From contig CALFUL010000024.1 of the NCBI GenBank assembly GCA_937929935.1, positions 1 to 64,000 on the forward strand: DNA of 64,000 nucleotides, written 5' to 3'. Numbering within the stretch: position 1 is the stretch's first letter; every line of letters starts with the position of its first letter. Under the pieces are notes generated by a model. The model searched no databases, was not told the DNA's origin, and saw only the letters and a list, made by a program, of their open reading frames with translations. Position numbers and translations under genes: made by a program. Shown in pieces: positions 36,030 through 44,635 of this stretch. Source of the DNA: an uncultured Flavobacteriaceae bacterium (GTDB lineage Bacteria > Bacteroidota > Bacteroidia > Flavobacteriales > Flavobacteriaceae).

Positions 36030-36785
36030 ATGAATAAAAAAATATTGTTTTTAGGATTAGTCTGTTTTGTTTTTGCATGTAAAAATGAAACCAAAAAGAC
36101 GCTTTCAGAACAGGAAACAATTTCAGATGAAGTAATATCTTCAGAAGAATGGATTCATCTTTTTGATGGCACTAGTACTGAAGGATGGCGCGCGTATAAT
36201 GGCGATTCATTACCAGCTCAATGGGTTATTAAAGATGGGGCTCTGACTTTTGACACTGAGAAAAAATTGGAAGAGAACAAGCAAGGTGGAAAAGATATAA
36301 TTTATGCCGCTGAAGAATTTGACAATTTTGAATTATACCTTGAATGGAAATTACCTGAAGGCGGTAATAGTGGTGTTTTTTATCATTTGAAAGAAGGTCA
36401 TCAAGGGCCATCAGAAATTAGCCCTGAATACCAATTGCTTGATGATGTCAATTGGGAAAGAATTAATGATGCAACATTAGAAGAATGGCAAAAAACGGGG
36501 TCAGACTATGCAATGCATGTTGCAGATCCAAAACAAAAAGTAATCAAAGATGCTGGCGAATGGAATTCTACGCGTATCATTTTTACCACTGATAAAGTAG
36601 AACATTGGTTAAATGGTAAGAAACTATTGTCTTTTGTACCTTGGTCTGATGACTGGCATGAAAGAAAGAATGCTGGTAAATGGAAAGATTACCCCGATTA
36701 CGGAAAGTACAAAACCGGTTTTATTGGTCTACAAGATCATGATAGCCCATTGTGGTTTAAGAATATAAAAATTAAGAAACTATAA
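36030..36785 (+). CDS. 3-keto-glycoside hydrolase-like lipoprotein (DUF1080)
   Basis: 251 residues. Lipoprotein signal KILFLGLVCFVFAC. The domain opens WIHLFDGTSTEGWRAYNG and continues FELYLEWKLPEGGNSGVFYHL, EYQLLDD, EWNSTRIIF and VEHWLNGKKLL, all diagnostic of PF06439 (3-keto-disaccharide hydrolase). The fold is a concanavalin-like jelly roll. It should cleave or hydrate glycosides whose C3 has been oxidised by one of the flanking Gfo/Idh/MocA enzymes, in the periplasm. Tightly packed between them (2 and 4 nt gaps), which supports a joint pathway. Confidence 0.88.
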   Translation: MNKKILFLGLVCFVFACKNETKKTLSEQETISDEVISSEEWIHLFDGTSTEGWRAYNGDSLPAQWVIKDGALTFDTEKKLEENKQGGKDIIYAAEEFDNFELYLEWKLPEGGNSGVFYHLKEGHQGPSEISPEYQLLDDVNWERINDATLEEWQKTGSDYAMHVADPKQKVIKDAGEWNSTRIIFTTDKVEHWLNGKKLLSFVPWSDDWHERKNAGKWKDYPDYGKYKTGFIGLQDHDSPLWFKNIKIKKL

Positions 36786-36789
36786 CAAC

Positions 36790-38229
36790 ATGAAAAGACG
36801 AAATTTTGTAAAAAGTACGGCTGCATTGGCCTCGACTAGTTTATTTCCATCATGTGTCTGGTCAACTGCTAAAAATGGTAAACTCAGAACAGCACATATA
36901 GGCGTTGGTGGCATGGGGGCAGAAGACCTAAGAGACATTTCATCACATGCTAAGGTTGAAGTAACCGCTTTGTGCGACGTTGATTCAGAACGTTTGGCTG
37001 CGGCTTCAAAACTGCATCCAAAAGCCAAGTTATTTTCAGATTATCGTAAAATGTTTGAAGAAATAAAAGACGAAATTGATGCGGTAGTTGTTTCTACCCC
37101 CGATCATAGTCACGCGCCTGCGTCTATCATGGCCATGAATCATAATAAGGCGGTCTATTGTCAAAAACCTTTGACCCACTATGTGGCAGAGGCTAGAGAG
37201 ATGAAGAAAATAGCAAAAGAAAAAAATGTAATTACCCAAATGGGCATTCAAGTACATTCTTTTTATGACTATAAATTGGCAACACTTTTAATTCAATCAG
37301 GAATTATTGGTAAAGTTCATACGGTTAGAGCTTGGTCACCCAAAAACTGGGGTTATGACGGAAAACTTCCTGAAGGCAGTGATCCAGTGCCTGAAAATTT
37401 AGATTGGAACCTATGGTTGGGTACTTCGGCTGAAAGACCATATAAGAATGAAATGTATCATCCAGGAAATTGGAGAAAATTAGTGGATTATGGCTGTGGA
37501 ACTTTAGGCGATATGGGAGTGCATATTTTTGATACACCTTACAATGCTCTTGAGTTAGATGTACCTAGAACTATAAGAACCGAATGTCGAGAACCTAACG
37601 GATTTGGATTTCCGGAAGTCAATAAGGTAACCTATGAATTTCCGGGTACCAAACACACAGGAGATAGCTTAAAATGGGTTTGGTATGATGGCCCCGGAGC
37701 CCCCCATGAAAAACATGAAGATTTAAATCTACCTATGTCAGAGGCAATGATTGTTGAAGAGAATTCTTCAAAAACTACTGAGGAGAAAAGTCTAGAAGAT
37801 AAAACTTCATTAGAAACAAAGATTACTCTTGAAGGAAAGTTACCTGAGCAAGGTGCTATGTTCGTTGGTGAAAAAGGACGGTTGTTACTGCCTCATTTTA
37901 TGGAATTGCCTAAAATGATTGTAGACGGTAAATATGTTGATATTTCAGCTGAAATTGAAGCTGTTGAAAAAGCTAATAAAATGCAAGAGCCAGTTCGTGA
38001 TTACGCCTTAGAAGCACCAAAGCATTATCATCAATTTGTTGATGCCTGTTTAGGCAATGATGAGTGTACAGCTCCTTTTTCATATGCATCGCGTTTGACT
38101 GAAACTATTCTTTTAGGTGTCATTGCAGGTCGTTTTCCAAATCAAACCTTGAATTGGGATAATGAAAATGCGAAGTTCGCTGAAGAAGAGGCAAATAAAT
38201 ATTTAGGTGGTAAATACCGTGAATTTTAA
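36790..38229 (+). CDS. Exported Gfo/Idh/MocA-family oxidoreductase
   Basis: 479 residues. The N-terminus MKRRNFVKSTAALASTSLF is a twin-arginine-type signal. Rossmann motif GVGGMGAEDLR, then VVVSTPDHSHAPASIMAMNHNKAVYCQKPL, with the catalytic Lys of the QKPL (EKP-type) motif, and a downstream His in GDMGVHIFDT. This is the subgroup found with DUF1080 proteins in Bacteroidota and Planctomycetota. Predicted to oxidise C3 of a sugar or glycoside. Third gene of the operon, followed 51 nt later by a symporter. Confidence 0.87.
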   Translation: MKRRNFVKSTAALASTSLFPSCVWSTAKNGKLRTAHIGVGGMGAEDLRDISSHAKVEVTALCDVDSERLAAASKLHPKAKLFSDYRKMFEEIKDEIDAVVVSTPDHSHAPASIMAMNHNKAVYCQKPLTHYVAEAREMKKIAKEKNVITQMGIQVHSFYDYKLATLLIQSGIIGKVHTVRAWSPKNWGYDGKLPEGSDPVPENLDWNLWLGTSAERPYKNEMYHPGNWRKLVDYGCGTLGDMGVHIFDTPYNALELDVPRTIRTECREPNGFGFPEVNKVTYEFPGTKHTGDSLKWVWYDGPGAPHEKHEDLNLPMSEAMIVEENSSKTTEEKSLEDKTSLETKITLEGKLPEQGAMFVGEKGRLLLPHFMELPKMIVDGKYVDISAEIEAVEKANKMQEPVRDYALEAPKHYHQFVDACLGNDECTAPFSYASRLTETILLGVIAGRFPNQTLNWDNENAKFAEEEANKYLGGKYREF

Positions 38230-38280
38230 TATCTTTCACGTTTGAATTAAATCAACCCACTATAAACCAAACCCATTTTT

Positions 38281-39930
38281 ATGTTAGGAATCCTATCGTT
38301 TGTCGGCTTTACATTATTGGTAGCCGTAATTGCATATTTAGCAACTAGAAAAACCAATGAAAATACATCTGATGGCTATTTTTTAGGCGGAAGAAGTTTG
38401 ACGGCAGGTGTCATTGCGGGATCACTTTTACTAACCAATTTGTCAACTGAGCAATTGGTGGGTCTAAATGGTAGTGCTTACCGTGACGGGTTATCAGTGA
38501 TGGCATGGGAAACCCTAGCTGCGATTGCAATGGTGGTTACCGCTGTGTTTCTTTTACCAAGATATTTGAAAAGTGGCCTTACAACAATTCCTCAATTTTT
38601 GGCAGATCGTTTTGATGTCACTACTAAAACGTTTACATCTGGTTTGTTTTTAACGGGGTATGTGGTTGTATTGCTTCCGGTAATATTATATTCAGGCGGA
38701 CTAGCGATACGCGACATGTTTGATGTTGCAAGCTTATTAAACGTATCTAAAGAAACAGCTCTAATAGTATGTATTTGGGGCATTGGAATTATAGGCTCTA
38801 TTTACGCTGTTTTTGGAGGATTGAAAGCTGTAGCAGTTTCAGATAGTATTAATGCCATAGGACTAATGATTGGTGGAATATTAATTCCGATTTTTGGTTT
38901 GATGGCGATTGGTGATGGAAGCGTTTTTGGAGGCTTAGATACCTTGATGGCTGCTAACCCAGAACGTTTTGATTCTACAGGAGCACATTATCAAGAGGTA
39001 CCTTTTTTAACCATATTTACAGGTATGATGTTGGTGCAACTTTTTTATTGGGGTACTAATCAACAAATAATTCAAAGAGCTTTAGGGGCAAAGAATCTTG
39101 CCGAAGGTCAGAAAGGCCTTTTATTAGCCTCGTTTTTAAAGATTTTAGGGCCATTAATTTTGGTGTTACCAGGTATGATTGCCTATTACTATTTTAAAGG
39201 TGAGATTGACATGAATTCAGCATATCCGTCTTTAGTACGTGAAGTATTACCAGATTATTTAGTAGGTTTCTTTGCAGCAGTTTTATTTGGGGCCATTTTA
39301 AGTTCATTTAATAGTGTATTAAATAGTTCAGTTACCCTATTTGGTATTGATGTGTATAAACAGCATATCAATAAAGATGCAGATGAGGCAACGGTTGTTA
39401 AGTATGGTAAAATATTTGGTATCGGTTTAGCTTTAGCGGCCATGTTTATTGCTCCGTTAATTGTAAATGCCGGTAGTATATTTGATTACCTTCAACGAAT
39501 CAATGGTATTTATAACATACCTATTTTAACCATTATTGTAGTTGGCTTTTTAACCAAAAAAGTACCTGCAATAGCGGCTAAAGTAGCTATCTTTTTAGGA
39601 TCTATTTTATATATTATAAGCGAGTTTGTAATAGGTCCAAAAATGAAGTCTGAAGCATTAGAAGTTGCAAAAGCTGCAGGGGTAACTGATGAGACAGCCT
39701 TAAGAATTGTTGAGGCAGATGCATATCCGCATTTTTTACATGTAATGGCTGGTTTATTCTTATTGAATGCTGCTATAATGCTCATTATTGGATACTTCAA
39801 ACCAAGAGCAGAGCCATACGTGCAAAAATATACAGAGCAGGTTTCTATAGAACCGTATAAATATGTAAAACAACTAGGTATACTAGTTTGCGTGATTGTA
39901 GTTGCTATTTATGTCAGTTTTGCGAAATAG
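38281..39930 (+). CDS. Sodium:solute symporter (SSS/SLC5 family)
   Basis: 549 residues with about 13-14 transmembrane helices. TRKTNENTSDGYFLGGRSL near the N-terminus and the later GAILSSFNSVLNSS (a sodium-site helix) are typical of SSS sugar or solute symporters. A polar insert of about 35 residues (KMKSEALEVAKAAGVTDETALR) lies before the last helices. It would import the product of the periplasmic oxidoreductase/hydrolase step. Last gene of the operon; a bidirectional terminator follows. Confidence 0.87.
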   Translation: MLGILSFVGFTLLVAVIAYLATRKTNENTSDGYFLGGRSLTAGVIAGSLLLTNLSTEQLVGLNGSAYRDGLSVMAWETLAAIAMVVTAVFLLPRYLKSGLTTIPQFLADRFDVTTKTFTSGLFLTGYVVVLLPVILYSGGLAIRDMFDVASLLNVSKETALIVCIWGIGIIGSIYAVFGGLKAVAVSDSINAIGLMIGGILIPIFGLMAIGDGSVFGGLDTLMAANPERFDSTGAHYQEVPFLTIFTGMMLVQLFYWGTNQQIIQRALGAKNLAEGQKGLLLASFLKILGPLILVLPGMIAYYYFKGEIDMNSAYPSLVREVLPDYLVGFFAAVLFGAILSSFNSVLNSSVTLFGIDVYKQHINKDADEATVVKYGKIFGIGLALAAMFIAPLIVNAGSIFDYLQRINGIYNIPILTIIVVGFLTKKVPAIAAKVAIFLGSILYIISEFVIGPKMKSEALEVAKAAGVTDETALRIVEADAYPHFLHVMAGLFLLNAAIMLIIGYFKPRAEPYVQKYTEQVSIEPYKYVKQLGILVCVIVVAIYVSFAK

Positions 39931-39953
39931 CTAGAAGTAAACTAAAACAAATC

Positions 39954-39990
39954 AAAAAAAAGCCAGTTGCGTTTAGCAACTGGCTTTTTT
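39954..39990. terminator. Bidirectional terminator
   Basis: Perfect 10-bp stem agccagttgc / gcaactggct (39961-39970 with 39976-39985), loop gttta, flanked by A7 on the left and T-run on the right. It sits between the convergent symporter and xylA genes and can end both transcripts. Confidence 0.9.
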
Positions 39991-40007
39991 GTTACAACAA
40001 GCAATGC

Positions 40008-41333
40008 CTAAATATATTGATTAATAATATTTTCGAATAGCTCTTGTTTTCCGCTTTTTAGCTCAAGCTCGCCATTTTCTTTTGCAATTTCATAAAGGTC
40101 TTTGAAATCTAGTTTTCCGTTTTCGAAATCTTTTCCTTTACCAGAATCATATGAGCTGTAACGTTCTTTGCGCATATTATCATATGGTGATGAAGAAATA
40201 ATTTTGTCAGCAGTTAAAAGCGCCCTTGCGAAGGTATCTGCGCCACCAATATGGGCATGAAACACATCATCTATATCTGTTGAATTTCTTCTGATTTTAG
40301 CGTCAAAGTTTATGCCACCACCTTGAAGTCCGCCAGCTTTTAAAAACACTAACATAGCTTCAGTTACTTCTGTAATATTGTTCGGAAATTGATCTGTATC
40401 CCATCCATTTTGGTAATCTCCACGGTTGGCATCAATACTTCCTAACATACCATGTGAAGCAGCAATTTCTAATTCATGTTGCATGGTGTGGTTGGCGAGG
40501 GTGGCATGGTTGACTTCAATATTTATTTTGAAATCATCTTGCAATCCGTATTGATGTAAAAAACCTACCACGGTCGCACAATCAAAATCATACTGATGTT
40601 TCATGGGCTCCATGGGCTTAGGTTCAATGAAGAAATTACCCTTAAACCCTTGAGCTCTTGCATAGTCTCTGGCCATTGCTAAAAATTGCCCCATATGATC
40701 TAGTTCTCTTTTAACATCAGTATTTAAAAGGGACATGTAACCTTCTCGACCACCCCAAAATACGTAGTTTTCGCCATTTAAAGCGATGGTTGCATCAAGT
40801 GCTAATTTGATTTGACCACCCGCTCGGGCTAAGACATTAAAATCAGGATTTGTGGCCGCGCCATTCATGTATCTTGGGTTTGAAAAACAATTCGCAGTAC
40901 CCCATAATAGTTTTACGCCAGATTCATTTTGTTTGGCTTTAATTAGTTCAACTATGGTAGTAAGTCTTTTTTCTGATTCAGCGAATGTTGGCGCTTCTTG
41001 TATTAAATCAAAATCATGAAAACAGAAATAATCAAAACCCATTTTTGTGATGAATTCAAATGCTGCATCTGCTTTTGCCTTTGCTGCATCAATAGGGTTT
41101 GAAGGTTGATCCCATTCAAAATTCTGAGTTCCTGGGCCGAAAGGATCCGCTCCTTGTCCGCAGAAGGTATGCCAATAGGCAATAGCGAACTTAAAATGTT
41201 CGCGCATTGATTTGCCAGCAACAATCTGATCTGGGTTATAATATTTAAAAGCCAAAGGGTTATCAGAATTTTTACCTTCAAATTTGATACCACCAATACC
41301 TTTGAAATATTCTTTGTTTCCTATGAGTGCCAT
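40008..41333 (-). CDS. xylA: Xylose isomerase
   Basis: 441 residues, the length of class II xylose isomerases. Visible family blocks: [14 protein letters not shown] (catalytic His), [18 protein letters not shown] (the WGGREGY signature), [26 protein letters not shown] and GSIDANRGD (metal-binding). It converts D-xylose to D-xylulose in the cytosol, some members also glucose to fructose. Downstream of xylB on the same strand, giving the standard two-step xylose entry. The start has no in-frame competitor. Confidence 0.97.
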   Translation of the reverse strand: MALIGNKEYFKGIGGIKFEGKNSDNPLAFKYYNPDQIVAGKSMREHFKFAIAYWHTFCGQGADPFGPGTQNFEWDQPSNPIDAAKAKADAAFEFITKMGFDYFCFHDFDLIQEAPTFAESEKRLTTIVELIKAKQNESGVKLLWGTANCFSNPRYMNGAATNPDFNVLARAGGQIKLALDATIALNGENYVFWGGREGYMSLLNTDVKRELDHMGQFLAMARDYARAQGFKGNFFIEPKPMEPMKHQYDFDCATVVGFLHQYGLQDDFKINIEVNHATLANHTMQHELEIAASHGMLGSIDANRGDYQNGWDTDQFPNNITEVTEAMLVFLKAGGLQGGGINFDAKIRRNSTDIDDVFHAHIGGADTFARALLTADKIISSSPYDNMRKERYSSYDSGKGKDFENGKLDFKDLYEIAKENGELELKSGKQELFENIINQYI

Positions 41334-41350
41334 ATTAGTTGTTTTTTATT

Positions 41351-41443
41351 CGATAATCGAAATTTTAATATTCCGACGCTTGCGTCAAAATTGATGTTGA
41401 GTTTCCTTTTAGTGCTTCATGGTTTTGCCTTCTGGTTATTTAC
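41351..41443 (+). repeat. Interspersed flavobacterial repeat, copy B
   Basis: Ungapped 93-nt match to 15627-15719 (about 67 identities by hand count). Contains a perfect gacgc-tt-gcgtc hairpin. Its right end overlaps the 3' end of xylB, so that the last roughly eight residues of that protein (VNNQKAKP) are read from the repeat on the opposite strand. Confidence 0.7.
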
Positions 41444-42913
41444 AAAAAATTCTAACTCGTTTTTCCAACGCTTATAAGCTGTTTTATATGGATGTTTATT
41501 AGTGTCTGGTTCAAATTTCAAAACATAATCATTTTCCATTATTTGCTTACTAAAAGCGGTAAAATCTCCAGTATGTAATTGACAGGCTCGTGCAGCACCA
41601 ATGGCCCCAGTAGTGTTATAGATTTCAATTTCTTTGTTTAAAAGAGTGGCAATAGTTTTAGAAAATATAGCAGATTGAAAAAGATTGTCATTTCCTGCAC
41701 GGATAACTTTAGGTCGAATACCGTCAGAAGTCATAATCTCCATACCGTAGACAAAAGAAAAGGCAATTCCTTCTAGTGACGCTCTGCACAGATGTGCTTT
41801 GGTATGATTGTTTAGATTAATGTTTGACATTTGTGTGCCTAAGGTTGCATTGTTGAGCATTCGTTCAGATCCGTTACCAAAAGGATGTATAGTTACTCCA
41901 TCTGAGCCAATGGGCACTGACTGCGCCAGTGTATTCATCTCTTCATAGTCCTTTACCTGTAAATTATTCATCAGCCATCGGTATTGTATGCCAGCGCCAT
42001 TAATACATAACAGTTTACCAATTCTTGATTGCGATGAGGTGTAATTCACATGGGCAAAATTGTTAACCCGTGTGCTTTCTTTACTTGATAAATTGTCAGT
42101 AACAGCATACACAACGCCTGAAGTGCCACCAGTAGCAGCAACTTCACCTGGGTTAAATACATTTAGTGATAGGGCGTTATTAGGTTGGTCACCTGCGCGG
42201 TATACTATGGGTGTTCCTTCTGCAAGGCCTGATTCTAAAGCTCCTTGTTTTGAAACCAAAGATTGAATTGAAAAAGTGTCTTTAATATCAGGAACTAAAT
42301 CTTCATTAATTTCGAAATGTTTCAACAACCAATCTGCAGGTTTATTTTTTTTGAAATCCCATAAAATGCCTTCTGATAAACCTGAAATTGTTGAGTTAAT
42401 AATGCCACTTAGCTTAAAAGCAATATAATCTCCAGGAAGCATGAATTTATGAATTTTTGTATATAATTCTGGTTCATGGTCCTTCACCCACTTTAGTTTA
42501 GATGCGGTAAAGTTGGCGGGGGAATTCAATAAATAGCTTTCGCATCTTTCGGGCCCTAATGCTTCAAATGCTTTTTGACCAATAGCAACAGCTCTGCTAT
42601 CACACCATATGATAGAATTTCGCAGCGTTGTACCTTTTTTGTCAACAACAATGAGACCATGCATTTGGTAAGAAATACCAATGCCTGAAACAGCTGTGGA
42701 ATGAATTTGATTTTCTTTAAGGATTCTTTTGGTAGCGTTGCATACATGATGCCACCAGTCATTAGGATTTTGTTCAGCCCAACCATTTTTAATTGAAATC
42801 ATTTCCATTTCAATTTTTGGCTCATGTAATAGGGCAATACACTTACCAGAAGCATTGTCAACCAATGCTACTTTAATTGATGAGCTCCCTATGTCATACC
42901 CAATAGAATACAT
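41417..42913 (-). CDS. xylB: Xylulokinase
   Basis: 498 residues of the FGGY kinase family. N-terminal phosphate loop YDIGSSSIKVALVD, then WAEQNPNDWW, GIGISYQMHGLIVVD (catalytic-region signature), LLPGDYIAFKLSG-type block, and ATGGTSGVVYAV for ATP binding. It phosphorylates D-xylulose to xylulose 5-phosphate for the pentose phosphate pathway. Upstream of xylA. The extreme C-terminus is derived from a repeat element and probably not functional sequence. Confidence 0.94.
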   Translation of the reverse strand: MYSIGYDIGSSSIKVALVDNASGKCIALLHEPKIEMEMISIKNGWAEQNPNDWWHHVCNATKRILKENQIHSTAVSGIGISYQMHGLIVVDKKGTTLRNSIIWCDSRAVAIGQKAFEALGPERCESYLLNSPANFTASKLKWVKDHEPELYTKIHKFMLPGDYIAFKLSGIINSTISGLSEGILWDFKKNKPADWLLKHFEINEDLVPDIKDTFSIQSLVSKQGALESGLAEGTPIVYRAGDQPNNALSLNVFNPGEVAATGGTSGVVYAVTDNLSSKESTRVNNFAHVNYTSSQSRIGKLLCINGAGIQYRWLMNNLQVKDYEEMNTLAQSVPIGSDGVTIHPFGNGSERMLNNATLGTQMSNINLNNHTKAHLCRASLEGIAFSFVYGMEIMTSDGIRPKVIRAGNDNLFQSAIFSKTIATLLNKEIEIYNTTGAIGAARACQLHTGDFTAFSKQIMENDYVLKFEPDTNKHPYKTAYKRWKNELEFFVNNQKAKP

Positions 42914-42998
42914 TAATTTTAAATGAAAGTATTATGCATTGAAAGATATTCTTTTTTGAATCATATTACAAGCTTTTAAAGCTCACTTTAGGGTATGA

Positions 42999-43031
42999 AA
43001 AAAGCCCTGACCAGAAAGGTCAGGGCTTTTG
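42999..43031 (-). terminator. Terminator of the susCD transcript
   Basis: Perfect 13-bp stem aaaagccctgacc / ggtcagggctttt (43000-43012 with 43018-43030), loop agaaa, followed on the minus strand by further T residues. It ends susD and separates it from xylB. Confidence 0.9.
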
Positions 43032-43048
43032 GTACTATGTAAATTATA

Positions 43049-44617
43049 CTAGTATCCTGGGTTTTGCACTAAGTTAGGATTAGCTAACAATTGTGAAGCA
43101 GGAATAGGGAATAATTTATACGTATCATTATTTACAGAACCAGCGGCTTTGAATAGCCAATCTGAAGTAAACTGGTTGAAACGAAGTAAATCTTGTCTTC
43201 TCCAACCTTCAGCAAATAATTCACGACCTCTTTCATCTAACATGTCTTGTTCTGATACAGCCCCAATTGGAGTTGCATTTCTTAAGACACGTAATTCGTT
43301 AACCATTGCCGTTGGGTCTCCACCGGATCTCATAAGAGCTTCAGCTTTCATTAAGTGTGCATCAGCATACCTAAAGATAATTTTGTGACCGTTAAATGCA
43401 CCATATCTCGGGTTATACTTTATAACACGGATACCTGTCGTTTCATCATTATTGATAATATTCGGGTTTCCATCACCATCTAAGAAATCTCTTTTGAATG
43501 TTAATGGTGCACCAGCTCTATCAGTTAATGCGGTACCATCAGCTGCATATTGCTGTCCGATTAAGAAACCATTACCAACTTGAGAATCTTCTAAAACGCC
43601 ATCGCCCATTGGTGGTACTCCACCACGTCTTTCTTCTTGTCCATCAAGTGGTGTAAAATCAACTTCCATTCTGTTGGAATTTGGGTCTCCTTCGAACATA
43701 TCATAATATTCTGCAAGAGTAGCAAATCCATTCCATCCACCACCACCTTGTGATAAAGAGTTGTAATGAAGTCCGTTGAATATAACGTTACCAACACCTG
43801 AAGGTAATGACCAAATTGTTTCATTATCTGGTGTATCACGGAAAAGGTCAAAATATCCAGCTTGAAGTGCATAACCTGAACCTGTAATAGCATCAACAAG
43901 TGAAACCACTTCAGCCATATCAGATGAATCTGGGCTACCGCCTAAAGTTACGTGCTTGTTTAATAAAATTTTAGCTTTAAGAAATTGTGCTGCTGCCACA
44001 CTAGCTCTACCATTTGCATCACCTGCTTGAGGACCTACAGTTGGTAAATTAGCTAAAGCGGTATCAACATCATTTAATATAAAATCAAGTGCTGCTTGAC
44101 CTGTCAACACCTCAGGTACTGCAGAAGACGGTAAAGCTGTGTCTCTAAAAGGTACTTGACCGTAAAAGTCAAGAATAGTCCACATACTCAAGGCGCGAAT
44201 AAAACTTGCATCTCCAATATTCTGAGCAGTTGGATTACTTCTTGAGTCTAATACTTGTGAAGCAAAAAGCTGGTTAGCTCCCCATTCATCAAATACGCCA
44301 ACAACAAAAGCGTGCTCTGGTGTCCAAACATGCTGGTGTAAACTTGACCATAAACCATTATCACCCCAGTCAGTACCTCTAGTAGGTACAATGTGTGAGT
44401 CTGCAGTAACCTCCATAAATGAATGTCTGTTACCTTGATTTTCAAACTGACCTCTAACTCTGTTGTATAATTCATCAACTGTTGATGAAGGATCGGCTAA
44501 GCCTGTAAAACCAGTACTTATAATTGAATCTGATTCTTCAATTTCTAAATCGGTACAGGAGACAACTCCTACAGCCAATAATAAACTGAAAAAATAAATT
44601 TTTAAATCTCTTTTCAT
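43049..44617 (-). CDS. susD: SusD/RagB-family surface glycan-binding lipoprotein
   Basis: 522 residues. Lipoprotein signal FSLLLAVGVVSC. SusD hallmarks: DASFIRALSMWTILDFYGQVPF near the N-terminal TPR-like region, RASVAAAQFLKAKILLNK, IFRYADAHLMKAEALMRSGG and the C-terminal LLRFNQFTSDW with PIPASQLLANPNLVQNPGY. It caps the SusC channel at the outer surface and binds the oligosaccharide. 18 nt downstream of susC. Substrate cannot be read directly; neighbours suggest an alpha-glucan- or xylose-containing saccharide. Confidence 0.95.
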   Translation of the reverse strand: MKRDLKIYFFSLLLAVGVVSCTDLEIEESDSIISTGFTGLADPSSTVDELYNRVRGQFENQGNRHSFMEVTADSHIVPTRGTDWGDNGLWSSLHQHVWTPEHAFVVGVFDEWGANQLFASQVLDSRSNPTAQNIGDASFIRALSMWTILDFYGQVPFRDTALPSSAVPEVLTGQAALDFILNDVDTALANLPTVGPQAGDANGRASVAAAQFLKAKILLNKHVTLGGSPDSSDMAEVVSLVDAITGSGYALQAGYFDLFRDTPDNETIWSLPSGVGNVIFNGLHYNSLSQGGGGWNGFATLAEYYDMFEGDPNSNRMEVDFTPLDGQEERRGGVPPMGDGVLEDSQVGNGFLIGQQYAADGTALTDRAGAPLTFKRDFLDGDGNPNIINNDETTGIRVIKYNPRYGAFNGHKIIFRYADAHLMKAEALMRSGGDPTAMVNELRVLRNATPIGAVSEQDMLDERGRELFAEGWRRQDLLRFNQFTSDWLFKAAGSVNNDTYKLFPIPASQLLANPNLVQNPGY

Positions 44618-44635
44618 GATAGTTATTTTTTTTTA

